NCBI RefSeq assembly: GCF_040869045.1
Contig: NC_090319.1
Coordinates: 286,475,693 to 286,539,692, forward strand
Origin: Eurosta solidaginis
Lineage: Eukaryota > Arthropoda > Insecta > Diptera > Tephritidae
Direction: 5' to 3'
DNA length: 64,000 nucleotides
In this document: positions 44,805-56,434 of the stretch, one piece after another
Layout of the letters: the number at the start of each line of letters is the position of its first letter
Numbering within the stretch: the first letter of the stretch is position 1
Made by a program: the position numbers and the translations under genes
Notes under the pieces: model-generated
What the model was told of the DNA's origin: nothing
Seen by the model: the letters and a program-made list of their open reading frames with translations, nothing else
The model's database searches: none

Positions 44805-44945
44805 ATTTGATAGCGTGATTCGCAGACTATACCACAAATCGTGTGTTCAAATCCTGAGCATAGCAACATCAAAAGTTAAGAAAACAATGTTTACTAAAAA
44901 TCCAGTTTTTCTAAGTGGTGCCGCCCTTAGACAGTGGTTTGAACT
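44805..44945 (+). mobile_element. SINE relic, diverged
   Basis: Words atagcgtgattcgcagacta, gtgttcaaatcctgagcat and gtggtgccgcccttagacag keep the order of the SINE head and body. The copy is short and diverged. Confidence 0.55.
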
Positions 44946-45712
44946 ACTGAACTAGCTTCTCTTATTCGTCGCTCTTAGCGATATCACATTAGACAATTGC
45001 CTGTTGCAGCTTCGCATCCCAGATGACTAAGATGTCATTTACGTAATCACTATGATGAGATATGGCCACATATAATACAACCTTGTCTAAACAGTGTCTT
45101 CGGTGGTTTCGCTTACGAGCCGCGGCAAATAAATCCCGTTATTCGAATATTATTTCCAACCACTGCAAAAGAGGAAAGCTTACAGAATTATCCAGAATCA
45201 TCTCAAGTATATGTATACTGCATGTTGCGGGTGCCTACATTACACAAGCCGTCATTTCAGTTGTAATATGTAACGAATTCGCTTCGTCTTCACAGCCGGT
45301 TTAGGGTATATCGTTACAGTATCCAAAGTGAATATATGCGGATATAAAATTTGAACAGCTTGTATGTATTCGGGGTATTGACTTTAGCTTCGGTGACCAT
45401 ATGGCTGAAGCATAGCTCATGGACAAGCCAATTGGTTTCAATATTTGCCCGCAACGTTTTTTTTCTCTGTCTTCTCTGTCAATGCCGTTATGTGAATGTG
45501 TTGGCGCGCCCCTGCACTTAAGTGGGCTTTTTTCACATTCATATAGGAAATCTTGCTCTCAATTGTTTGCAGTGAGCGGGCCATTACTTAACGAAATTCC
45601 TTACATTCTATATTCCACCATATAGAATACCACTTCTAAAGACTACGCTAACGCTTACACTAAGCTTACCTACTTTACGTTCTTGATTCGCCCACCATCA
45701 TCACCATCTTCC
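44946..45712. other. Unassigned sequence
   Basis: A small hairpin (tatgtgaatgtg against cacattcata) lies at 45,490-45,545. No coding motif. Confidence 0.4.
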
Positions 45713-46600
45713 TCAACTCCTATTGGAGGATAGGGCCTCGACCACCGACTTAAATCTTATTCTGTTAGGTGCAGTTCTTGTGATATCATTCCACGTGTAT
45801 CCTGCGTCTTCGAGTTCTTTATCCACAGTTCTGCGCCAAGTTTTCGCAGGTGCATCAGGTCGTCGGCTTCCTTGTGGATTCCATCGCAATGCTTGTCTGG
45901 CTATATTTACTGGAGATCTTCTGAGAGTGTGACCAATCCACGACCATTTACGCTTGGTTATTTCTGTGGCAGCCTTAGGTTGATTTGTTCTAGACCATAA
46001 GTCGTCATTTGAAATTCTTTCCGGCCATCGAATTTTCAGGATTCGGCGCAGACATTTATGTAGACGTTTTTGAAGTAAAGTTGAGCTTTTCCACGTCTCG
46101 CAAGCATAAAACAGTACTGATTTAACATTCGAATTAAACAGTCGAAGCTTCGTTTTTAAAGATATTTTACTGGACCTCCACACGGTTGTCAGTTTCCCAA
46201 AAGCCATTCTTGCTTTGTTTATGCGAGCCTGAACGTCCTCATCTGCACCGCTCTTATTTGAGACAATAATACCAAGATAAAGAACGGACTCTACACCTTC
46301 GATTTCATTTTCGTCAACCGTAAGCATTATTGGCCTTGATGAAATACTATAGCCGCATCTTATAACTTTCGTTTTCGCTGTATTGATGCTTAGTCTGGCC
46401 TCCTTTGCATGTGTGTTGACAGCCTCTAAATTGTGTTGAAGGTCAGTACTTCTGTGACTTAGCAGACATACATCGTCTGCTTATTCTAAATCCCCTAGCT
46501 GAGTGAAAGGCGTCCACTGTACACCGTGTCCACCATTTTCTGCGGTCCTCATAATCTCGTCGCCCATGCCGTGATCAAAAGTTTTTACATTGCAAACCTT
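45713..46600 (-). pseudogene. LINE reverse transcriptase C-terminal half, YADD changed to stop-ADD
   Basis: On the minus strand, 46,327-45,713 is open for 204 codons: YLGIIVSNKSGADEDVQARI, then KTKLRLFNSNVKSVLFYACE, LRRILKIRWPERISN and WSWIGHTLRRS, the typical post-palm region of an RTE-like LINE group. Upstream, in the same translation, the palm motif reads DLE-stop-ADDVCLLSHR, with the stop at 46,481-46,483 where Tyr of YADD is expected. A further upstream piece reads VQWTPFTQLG. Endonuclease and fingers are absent. Confidence 0.75.
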
Positions 46601-46640
46601 CTCTAAAAACAAAATGGCACAGATGCATTGCCTTTTTTAC

Positions 46641-47166
46641 CCAGCTGTACTTGCACACAGGGTATTATAACTTTGATTGGATAACGGTTATAAAGATATC
46701 GAGATAGATATAGACTTCCATATATCAAGATCATCAGTATCGAAAAAAATTTGACGAAGCCGTGTCCCAGATATCTTCACCAAATACGGTACACGGGCTT
46801 ATTTGGACCCTGAATAGATTGGTATTGAAAATGAGTGAAATCGGACGATAACCACGCCCACTATTCCGATATGGAAAATTTGCAAAAACTGAAAATTTGA
46901 TAGATTTTCTGACGCAGAACAAAATTCCAAAAAATTTTGTAATATGGGCGTGGTACCACTCATACGTGGAAGAAGCAAATTTGTAGGTTTAACAAGCCGT
47001 TAATCAAAAGTCGTTTAAGATATTACATTGAAACTTGCCGGAAACACTATCCTTGCCAAATTATAAGGACTGAGTGAAGAAAATCAAAATCAAACTCCAA
47101 CAGCGTTTCAAGTGCTGGTTATGTAATGTTTGATTTCACTCGAACTTAGACTTTCTTACTTTTTGC
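46641..47166 (+). mobile_element. Family A element, short diverged copy
   Basis: It begins around ttacccagctgtacttgcac, has tagatatagacttccatata and accacgcccactattccg, lacks tandem units, and ends with gttatgtaatgtttgatttc and cttagactttcttactt. The terminal hairpin is degraded. Confidence 0.65.
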
Positions 47167-48231
47167 CTTTAATTTTCAACCTCACTCATCCATCTGGTAT
47201 TTACTGGAAAGTTACAACCACTTCAATTGATTCTCATGCTTGAACTTTCTGTAACAGCTGTCATTTAACAGAATGTCAGTTATATGGTACATACTTACAT
47301 ACATATACATACTTACATACATATATATATCTGCGCATTCAATTAATTACCATAAACGATTGGTTGTCAAACTATGTAAAGGTAGAGTCCTGCCCTATTA
47401 TACTGGCCATTGCCCTTTTCACTAAAAGAACAAAAATAACATTATAAGCATTTGTCCATGTGACTAACACTTCAAGTGGCTACTCTAGATAGATTAGGTG
47501 GTACGTACGCATACATATACATACATATACTTCTACTAAATACAAGTTAACTGGTATACACTTTTATATAAATGGTTGAACCCTTAAACCAGAGTAAATT
47601 ATTTCATAGCAAATAAAATCACTCATACACATACTTACGCACATACCTTTCTTTTCCGGAAAAAATGTTACACTCATATCGAACTCTTAAATTTTAACTT
47701 TTGAACTAAGTCAGTTGGCGCTATGCAAAATGAATCAATTTGTAGGCAATGATACCCCTTTTTTATTCAGTGGAAAATATTTTGTGAAAGGAGCCCATAA
47801 ACCCACAAAAGAGCTGAGAAGAACCAACAGGGCAACATTATTTTCACAAGAGAAAACCATTATGTATATATTTATGTATGTATGTATGTATGTATGTTCA
47901 CTATTCACTTTTGGCATATCCACGCCTGTGACCGACATTTCCAACTCTATTATTAAGTGCTTGGCCATTTCAATTTCCATTTAAATTTATACTTCTCTTT
48001 TTCAATTCTTAACCGTCATTATTGTCTGGTTGCACATTTTCCAGTTCACTTTTTCATACATAAATTGTTCATTTCTATATTTAGGCTTTGTGTAGCTCGG
48101 ACATTTATGAGTATTTATAGTTGGTTGTTTGTTGCTGTAAGTACACGACTGAAAAATGTCCAAATCATAAATCATGGCATTTCCATATTTGTAAGGACAT
48201 TTTGGTTCGATTTTTGTTTAACGACCCGCAT
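47167..48231. other. Unassigned sequence with microsatellites and a shared repeat
   Basis: (CATA)n runs lie at 47,285-47,325 and (GTAT)n at 47,876-47,898. The segment 47,735-47,870 is the inverse of 8,880-9,025. No gene is seen. Confidence 0.45.
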
Positions 48232-49998
48232 AACGTAATCAGGTACGCGTAGAGGAGAGGGGGGCAGCCAGGGCAATTGCCCTGGGGCCCGGAAGGTTTT
48301 TGGGGGCCCCGCAAGGCAAGGCAGTATTGACAGTACTCTAATTAGGATTTCATAGATACATACATATTTTGTTGCTATTGATCGGAAATCCAAAAAATGG
48401 AAACTTTCTTGGTATTTTGGAACTGATCAGCAATTATCACCCCCTACTGGATGAACATTTGGTGGAGGGGAGGGAATCTCGAAAAAGAATCGTCTCCAAG
48501 CACATTATTTGTTGTCTGATGGAATACAAAATGAGTTCATAGAAATCTGTGCAAGTCAAGTAATTGGAAAGATAGAAAGCGAGGGAAAGTCTGTCAAGTA
48601 TTACACAGTAATAGTGGATGCAACTCCTGATTCGGCGCATATTGAGCAGACTGTTTTTATATTGCGTTATGTTTTATTACACAGGGGCTCCGGAAAATGG
48701 AAAATCCAAGAACGTTTCTTAGAGTTTGTCGATTGTAACGCATAAATAGGAGAAGCTATCGCTGAGCTGATTCGCAGCACTCTAAAAAAGGACAATATTC
48801 CACTGGATGACTGCCGTGGGCAAGGGTATGATAATAGCAGTAATATGAGCTGTCATTACAAAGGAGCGCAGAGTCATATCCTGAGAGATAACTCCCTGGC
48901 AATATTTGCACCTTGTGCTTGTCATAGTTTAAATTAATGTGGAGTGGATTGAATCTGAGTTCAGAAACAGTAACGGATTTGAAAGGTATTGAAGCATATA
49001 TGGGGAAATTTAAGTGTATCCTCTTAGCCTCCATTTGGCTCAAAGTGTTGACGGTAATCAACCATCGAAATCTGGTACTTGCAAGCTAGAAATGCCACAC
49101 TGGACGTGGAAACAGAAAATATAAGTAGCCTGATTGATGAGCTGAAGAAGTTCAGGCATCAAGAATGTAAGGTTCTGGCAGGGAGTATAGGAGTTGTGAA
49201 TACCTTCGCAGAGAAAAGAAGGAAGATAAGAAAGCCCCAGTTCGATGAATTACCTAGCGAATCACCTGAGTGTGATTCCGAAACTAATTCAAACAGCAAG
49301 TTTTTTACGTTCTTTTTGACTGCTTGATTGGTAACAGGACAAGACGTTTCGAAGCCGTAAATGACATTGCGATTAAATATAGTTTTTTGTGGAAGCATCA
49401 GGATCTGTAATAGATGAAATCATTCATCTCAAAGCCACCCACATAGCAAATTTGGGATGTGATTCGCTGCTACCATTTTCTGACTTGAAGATGGAAGTAT
49501 TATTTCCTAACATATGCATAGCATTAAGAATATTTTGCACACTTCCGGTCAGTGTGGCTGAAGGGGACCGTTCTTTCAGTCTATTGTCTCGCGTGAAAAA
49601 TTCTTTTCGTTCTACTATGAGCCAAAATCGCTTGAAAAGCCTTGGAACATTGGCGTTGGAGTCCAGCCTTGCTCGCAGAATTAGTTTTGAATCGGTAATT
49701 TCCATATTCGCAGACCGAAAGGCACGAAAGGTTTTCCTTGGCTGATAAAAGCTCTTAAAATGTACCTATTTAGAAAAAGTTAATGTAAGCAAATCAAACA
49801 ATGAAATCTAACATTTCATTTATGTAAGTTCTCCAGTAAATCTTATTTTATATGAAATAAAAACTGACAATGTGAATTGAAAAAATTATGTACATATGTT
49901 ATGTTATTTTTTTACTGGATTGAGTTTATTTTTTAGGGGCCCGTAACCGCGAACTGTCCCAGGGGCCCGGCTCGGCTCTCTGCGGCCCTGAACGTAAT
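48232..49998 (+). mobile_element. hAT transposon, 1,751 bp, 8-bp duplication
   Basis: The element (48,240-49,990) has perfect 8-bp flanking repeats aacgtaat (48,232-48,239 and 49,991-49,998). The ends are imperfect inverted repeats, CAGGTACGCGTAGAGGAGAG and the inverse reading CAGGGCCGCAGAGAGCCGAG. Subterminal gccctggggcccgg words occur at both ends. The 8-bp duplication plus a degenerate hAT transposase identify the superfamily. Confidence 0.9.
48424..49743 (+). pseudogene. hAT transposase (ZMYM1/TTF-type-like), degenerate
   Basis: Pieces in order are LISNYHPLLDEHLVE, LSDGIQNEFIEICASQVIG, YYTVIVDATPDSAHIEQT (the first catalytic-region block), DDCRGQGYDNSSNMS and APCACHSLN (the second block), and a C-terminal dimerisation part with ICIALRIFCTLPVSVAEGDR and FRSTMSQNRLKSLGTLALES. 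This is the order of hAT transposases of the ZMYM1-like group. Frame shifts and stops lie between pieces (for example the stop after VDCNA at 48,743 and after HSLN). The N-terminal zinc finger is missing. Family normal length is over 600 residues, so much is lost. Confidence 0.8.
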
Positions 49999-51227
49999 TT
50001 CCATTGATGTTCTGTTTTTCGTGCATTTTTTGACATATTTATATTTTCATCGCTATATTCGTCATGTTCAGTTCATTCTTTGAGATATTGACTTTATAGT
50101 AAGCATAATTACTGCAACCACTCGCAATCGTCCGAACTAGCGCATAACAATCGCAGACAGTAATAGTTCTAACTCTGTCCTTTACGAAATGAAAATTGCC
50201 ACCCTTTGAAGATATTTAGAATGCGTTCTCAACTGGTTCGGTCGTAGGAGGTTCTAATATAGTCGGTCCCTTTAGTTAATAATCTATCTCAGCCTTAAGC
50301 CAACTGCACCGCTTTGTACCCGATAAGCTCCATTTCAGAGGTAGTCATTATTAATGGGGATATGACAATACTTGTCAAGTCTTGATGATAATATATGACT
50401 AGAATATCCAGCTTGGTGAGGAAAGCTCACCTGGACATTGTTATGCCTCATAAGATAATGCTTACTGAAAAAACCTTTGCTTAGCAACGCTTTTGTTTTG
50501 TGATCCTAGAGATGATGAGCAATTATCCCGCCTTGTCATCCTGCATGAACAAAGGAATGTTTTCCATAATGATGTATATTAGAACGATTTTCCGTCATCC
50601 CTTATCAAATTTGGTTTCGAGATAAACCGGTTTCGGCGTTGTGCCATCATCAGTGTCGATTTTCGTTCGAACGTTCCAATATACATCATTTATCCACCCT
50701 CTCGAAAAAACAACAAAACCAAAATAAGTCAGTTTTCCATAATGTTGAGACGTACTGTATGAACTTCCGGTGATAGGTGAGGCTTGTTGGATAGTTTCAG
50801 CAGACCGCAGAAGCATCTCGCTGTTCTTCAAGAGATGGTATTCGCCTAGCGTTCACTTATCTGACTTGAAGACCCTAAGTGAACATCTATATTTAGTTCA
50901 ATTGAACGCATGCGTGCTAAGAAATCCCAGTAACAGAAGCCATGGATATAGCTTTAAACAGGGGCATAGATGATCTTAACGTTAAAATAGTTCGACAAAA
51001 CCGCAAGGGGGGGGGGGGGGGGGGAGGGGGGGAATTCCATACCATCTTTGATTGCACGACAACTGAATTTAGTACGTGGGCTTGATAAACTTCAGATTGT
51101 GCCTTTTCTGGACAAAGAAATACCAAGCGCATTTGTATCTTGGTAGCCACGGCACTGTTGACAGATATAAATTTGAAACTGCAAAGGGCCACAGGAACAG
51201 CGAATATTGTCACTTTAAAAATCAAAA
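49999..51227. other. Unassigned sequence with G-run and repeat pieces
   Basis: The 50,215-50,270 stretch resembles 22,100-22,160. The 50,621-50,660 stretch (ataaaccggtttcggcgttg) is of a type I associate with dispersed retroelements. A G18 run and a G7 run lie at 51,007-51,032. No gene is recognised. Confidence 0.4.
51007..51032 (+). repeat. Poly-G tract (G18-A-G7)
   Basis: Eighteen consecutive G, one A, then seven G, in otherwise AT-rich DNA. Confidence 0.95.
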
Positions 51228-51568
51228 GGGGCGGCCGCCGTGGTATGGCAGTCATGCTACCACACCGAATATCTTGGGTTCACGTTAAAGGAAAAGCAAC
51301 GTCAAAATTTTAGAAACAAGTTTTTTCAATTAGAAAAAAGTTTTTTTTTTTTGGATCACCCTTCGGCAGTGATTTGGCAAGGTGTATTTCTGCGCCATGA
51401 AAAGCTTCTCAGTGAAAACTCATCTGCCATTCAGATGCCGTTCGGAGTCGGCATAAAACAGGTCCCGTCTCGCCAATTTGTGGGGAAAATTAAAATGGAG
51501 CATAACGCAAATTGGTAGAGAATCTCTTCGAAGATTTTCGCGCCTATCATTTATTTAATTATTTAAAA
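51228..51568 (+). mobile_element. SINE copy, near full length
   Basis: Head gcggccgccgtggtatggca, B-box-like gggttcacg, body and the 3' end (cgaagattttcgcgcc) with (attt) tail are present. Small internal deletions occur in the gcaaggtgtatttctg part. Confidence 0.75.
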
Positions 51569-52984
51569 ATTAAACGGAGTATCATTATTGCCAACAAGTG
51601 GTACTTTGGTGTGAGTGAAAAATGGCAAAGCAAAGTATAATCTGGCTAAAGGAAATCACGCTCATCCTAATACCTGCCCTGTCCATAGACGTAGTAGAGG
51701 GAAGCTGGAATGGCTCTTGGAATGCTCTAGAGAAACATTCTTCGAATAATTTGTGCTTCTGCCGTTGTCCTCACGGAAGGAGGTATAATAATGAGGCGAG
51801 TACTTATTCCGTGAACAACACACTACCTTGACCGTAACCAGATATTTTTGTGTGACTGGCTGAATGAAAGATGTTTTATTTCGCTACTTTTCTATTTCTG
51901 GTTTCACTAAAGTGGAAAATTGCATTTGAAACTGGGCAGGTGAGGATTGTTTTGAAGTAAGAACATATTCAGCTAAACGTTTTACCAATACTGCAGAAGT
52001 TTGTACGCCTTTGTGCTGATCTCAAATTGCTGTATATCGTTATGGTCTTTTTACTGAAATGGCCATAATGTCAAACGGAAGTTTCCTAAATGGACATCAA
52101 GTTAAATTATAAAGGCTCTTAAGTTTAATTGACCTTGTAAACATATGAAGTGATCATAAACCAATTTGATCTCGTGGCCATTTAAAGTAGTCATAATGTC
52201 AATTGACCTTTTCGCCGTCGATCTTATGTCACCATACACCAATTAATAATGCTGATTTTCTGAGGATAAGCTGAGTTGAATTTAAATACCCCTAAATTAT
52301 TTATGAATGCTGCTGGTATTGATATACCTGTCGTGGATAATGAGTGAAAACAGAATATGCTGGCATAGATTTATTAAATCGACCACGTTAGACATCTAAC
52401 TCCTTCGGTCTAATTTTATCGCATAAGTAATTCCGTTAATTTTTCCGGACTCACCCGCACTTACAGTATAAAAGTATTCACTTGAAAAAAAGCCACCTCA
52501 TTGTGATGGCGCTACTTAGCTTCAGCAAGACCAAAAACGCCCATAAATAAATTAAAGAAGTGTGTGTATTTATGCGTGTATGTGTTGACTCTTCCAACAT
52601 TTTCATACATTTACTTTACAGCTAGTGGGTGATGTATGTATATACATACATCTGCCAACTACATCGATATGTATTGTAGCATGCCAAATAAATAGTAGAA
52701 TAGAAAGCAACAACAACAAAATAACACAAATTAGAATCAACAGTCGACCCAGCGGGGAGTTTTCACGTGGAAGTGCGGGGCGTCTAAAATATAATGAAAT
52801 TCTTTATGTACCCCAAATTTATGCAGACGCATTGGCGTTATCTAACAAAAGAAAAAAAAAAACCATCAAAAAAATTGTGGAAAGTTTATTTTTATCTACT
52901 TCAGAAAAATATAAAATTTCACAGCGCACAAACTCTCCTTTAGATACATTAACACCAATCAACATCAATTGACGGCGTTAATAA
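51569..52984. other. Unassigned sequence
   Basis: Two open frames (51,622-51,831 and 52,625-52,972, the latter 115 codons with a Lys-rich stretch) show no motif I can name. The 52,180-52,230 stretch shares aatgtcaattgac words with 58,040-58,100 and 60,460-60,580. Confidence 0.4.
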
Positions 52985-53690
52985 AAAACAAGTAAGGAAG
53001 GCTAAGTTCGTGTGTAACCGAACATTACATACTCAGCTGAAAGCTTTACAGACAAAATTGTCTTTTTCATGGATACTGGTAATACTAAAAAGTGGAGCAA
53101 CTTGCCTTTGCTATCTTTCTTCAGCTATCAATTCGTTTTATTTGAATATTTTCTTGGATTATGAAAATTTGGTTAAATTTGAACGCGTTTCTTTATCATT
53201 TTTATTTTAAATCACCCCTGAAATATTTTCGAAGCGCTCTTAATTATGAGTAAGATAAGAGTCTGAAATTGTAGACCATTAAAAGTATTCTAGACAAATT
53301 AAATGAGAAAGGGCGGAGCCACGCCAATTTTGAAATTTTCTTTAATTTTTGTATTTTGTTGCACGATATCATTACTGGAGTTGAATTTTGACATAATTTA
53401 CTTATATACTGTAAAGATATTAAATTTTTTGTTAAAATTTGACTTAAGGAATTTTCCTCATCCGATTTTGCTAATTTTGATTTAGAACACATATAGTAAT
53501 AGGAGTAACGTTCCGGCCAAATTTCATCATGATGTCTTCAACGACTGCCAAATTACAGCTCGCATATCTTTTAAATTACCTTCCTTTAAAAGTAGGCGGT
53601 GCTACGCCCATTGTCCAAAATTTTAAAAATTTTCTATTCTGCATCATAAGTTCAACCACCCTGTGAGCTCTGCTCAGCTGAGTATAAAAA
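52985..53690 (-). mobile_element. Family A element, short form, minus orientation
   Basis: It starts aacaagtaaggaaggctaag with a hairpin (ttcgtgtgtaaccgaa) and ends ctcagctgagtataaaaag, so both termini are present. It lacks the 130-bp units. Around 53,140-53,165 it shows the uninterrupted sequence that in the copy at 40,803-43,232 is split by the solo LTR. Confidence 0.75.
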
Positions 53691-54301
53691 GTCTCTTTGA
53701 TGGGACACCAGTGCGTATGAGTAACAAATTCAACTTTTCTGCCAGCAGTGGAATGCTTAAAGTTTATTCATAATAATTGTCAACAATAATGAAGCAATAA
53801 TAAATGTTAAACGAAGTGGTGTAAGTAATTGTCAAAAAAAGTTAGATAATTATGTTATTTTTTATGCAATGCCGTGTACAATTAATTGAATACGCTGTTT
53901 GAATACAAAATGACTTTGTAAAGTAATTAATATGTTTTGTGCTTATGTCATAATGATGTTTGGATTAAGTTCTTGTGCACAAAATATTTATATTTGCTTG
54001 TCTTTCTTTATTCCACTGTTGTCAGGACACGTGATAGATTGGCAGTTGTAAAACGTACTGATTTTTTTTAATGTTCCCGCGGCGTGGTCATATCAAATCG
54101 TTTCCGAAACGGCAAGGCCTGGCCCAATATCCTGAAAGCACCATAATCGAATTACACCCCATAACCTTCGGGGAATATCTTTATGGATACATAATTAGAA
54201 AATTTATAGGAGGTTGGGAACCCTGGCATCGGGTTCTAAACAACTTGCTCATGAGCTAAAGACTCGAAATTTGAACAGGGCTTAGAGTTTTATAAACACG
54301 C
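53691..54301. other. Unassigned AT-rich sequence
   Basis: A 62-codon frame at 54,071-54,259 has no motif. Nothing else is seen. Confidence 0.4.
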
Positions 54302-54556
54302 AGTAGGTTAGGTTGAAGTGGCCGGTTCATGAGAACCTCACATAGACTGAATGAGTCCGTAGTGTTGCCAGAACTTGTTTTAACCACCAAACTGAAAAAC
54401 AGTATCAAAAACCAGGACCTATGTTATAAAATTACTCCGTCCTCTTGGCAAACACTAGAAGCTTCCTAGGACTTAAGCCACTTGCTGCTTCTAAACCTGA
54501 CAGATGTATCACTCTTTATAGCTGGAGTCTTACCCTGGCAAGCGCAGGGTTCCCTT
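54302..54556 (-). pseudogene. LINE 3' end fragment
   Basis: Inverse of the last ~250 bp of the LINE at 35,335-35,585: it has aaccaggacctatgttataa, gaagcttcctaggacttaag and tgaggttctcatgaaccggc in inverse. Only the final ~40 codons and the 3' UTR are represented. Confidence 0.75.
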
Positions 54557-54798
54557 AATGAGCACATTTTTAACTCAAATTTTTTCCAGTGCTACAGTAA
54601 TTTTGAATCAGATTTTTTGTAAATTTGTTAGTGTATATTTGAATATCATAACGAATTGCCTTGGCTTTATATGGAAGTTATTTTTCTTTGCACTGTCATA
54701 TGAAATTCAGGCACTTTTATATGGATCGAATTTATATGTGAGGCCATATTTTCCATGAGGCCATGGTTTCCTGAGTGTAAGAAGAAAATTTGGATTTA
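54557..54798. other. Unassigned spacer
   Basis: AT-rich with no recognised element. Confidence 0.35.
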
Positions 54799-55540
54799 TT
54801 ATACTCAGCGCGCTTTGCATACAGAGTCTACTAACTTTGGTAACCTAACGGTTGGTTGTGTAGGTACAAAGGAATAAGTATAGATATATACTTCCATATA
54901 CCAAAATCATCAGTATCGAAAAAAAATTTGATTTGGCAACGTCCTTTCGTCGGTATACGGGCTTGTCTGGACTCATAATAGATTGGTATTGAAAATGAGT
55001 GAAATCGGATGATAACCCTCCCACTTTTTATATATACAACATTTTAGAAAACACAAAAAACCTCAAAATTTATTAAATAATATACCTAGAATGTTGAAAT
55101 CTTATGTGTGGACTGAAATTAAGATTCTTGATAGTAATTTTTAAAAACTTTTTAAAAATGGGCGTGGCATCGCCCTGTTGTGATAAAATAAATTCTACAA
55201 ACATTATTAATCACTAATCAAACACCGATTAACCCAACATAAAAAAATTCGGTAGAGAGTTTGTCTTTACTATTAAAAATGCTTCGAAAAAAAACTAAGT
55301 TTCATATAAACGATTTTTAAAGGGGTCGTGGACGAATAAAATAAGCTACATCTTTGAAAAAAAGCTTTATATTAATTATATTTCCCTTTCCAAAGTGTAA
55401 TAATAACAATAGATAGAAACATTTTCAAGGTTTTAAATGGGTGGTGCGACGCGTAGAAAATTAATTTATCCGTAATGAACTTGCGGCTTACGCTGAGTAT
55501 TTGGTGTTCGGTTACATCCGAACTTAGACACCCTTGTTTA
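54799..55540 (+). mobile_element. Family A element, short diverged copy
   Basis: It begins ttatactcagcgcgctttgc and contains cggttggttgtgtaggtaca, atcatcagtatcgaa and gggcgtggcatcgccc. It ends with the hairpin ttcggttacatccgaa and cacccttgttta. No 130-bp units. Confidence 0.7.
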
Positions 55541-55893
55541 TTTTTTAAACTTCCCAAACTGTTTTCCATATTTTCCGATATTCCGCATTAAAACGAGGCA
55601 AAAAAAAATAATAAAAAATTGTTTATTGCATTTTTAGGGACCACTTCAGCATTCACATATATGTAAATCATGATGTATCAATAAAGGTGATGTCAACAAC
55701 ATAACCTCACTTTTTCGGCAGCTGTAAATGCCAGTATTTATGTGCGTTTCAAATGTAATAAATTTGGATTGTTTAATTTTTCGTACAAATTCTTCAAATA
55801 AATTAGTTTTCTGCAAAGTATTGTCTATATTCTGTTAGGGAATACAAAGTTACGTAAATATTTTTGGCTAAACAATTCTTGTAACGGCTTATA
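55541..55893. other. Unassigned AT-rich sequence
   Basis: No repeat match or coding signal. Confidence 0.35.
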
Positions 55894-56225
55894 TCTTTAT
55901 ATATAAAAATCACGTGTCACATTGTTTGTCCGCGATGGACTCCTAAACTACTGAACCGATTTTGAATTTGTTTTGCACCCCGTGTTTAGTTTGGTCTAAC
56001 TTAAAATATAGGATAGGCTATATCTCAGTTTATAGTCGAAATATTATTTTATTACAAATTTTTGTGTATGTTTATACGTAATAATAAAATGTTTCGTATA
56101 CGCACCGGCACTCATGTTTTCAGGCGGTGCGGATATACTTCCGTGTAATTGGTTGGTGTTTAATTAAACAACGTGCTTATCAATAAAAAATATTATAGCG
56201 AATGATATCAAGTATAGCAAATCAC
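55894..56225 (+). mobile_element. Helitron-like 5' fragment (second type)
   Basis: It starts tctttatatataaaaatcac followed by gtttgtccgcgatggactcc and ctgaaccgattttgaat, a 5' layout I associate with insect Helitrons. No CTRR end is found before the next element, so it is partial or misassigned. Confidence 0.45.
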
Positions 56226-56434
56226 CAGGCCCATCGAGAGGGGGTGGAGGGATAGGGGGATTACTCCCAGACCTCGGGTTTCTGAGGGGACCCGCGATTT
56301 AGAAGTACTAAGACATTTTTTTTTAATTCAGGAGAGTCTTTAGTTGTTCCATGTGCAATTTTTAAGCCGAATTTCAAAAGCAACGAATATCTACATTTCG
56401 TTTTAATATTATAGTGAAGTGTGAAAAATAAAAA
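56226..56434. other. Possible hAT terminal remnant
   Basis: The stretch caggcccatcgagagggggt followed by gggaccc-type words resembles hAT ends, but no partner end or duplication was found. Confidence 0.3.

Noticed and set aside
52625..52972. 115-codon frame as a possible small gene
   Set aside because: No recognised domain, low-complexity Asn/Lys content and no supporting context.
56226..56330. hAT end (caggcccatcgagaggg)
   Set aside because: No matching opposite end or 8-bp duplication was found, so it is only noted as a possible remnant.
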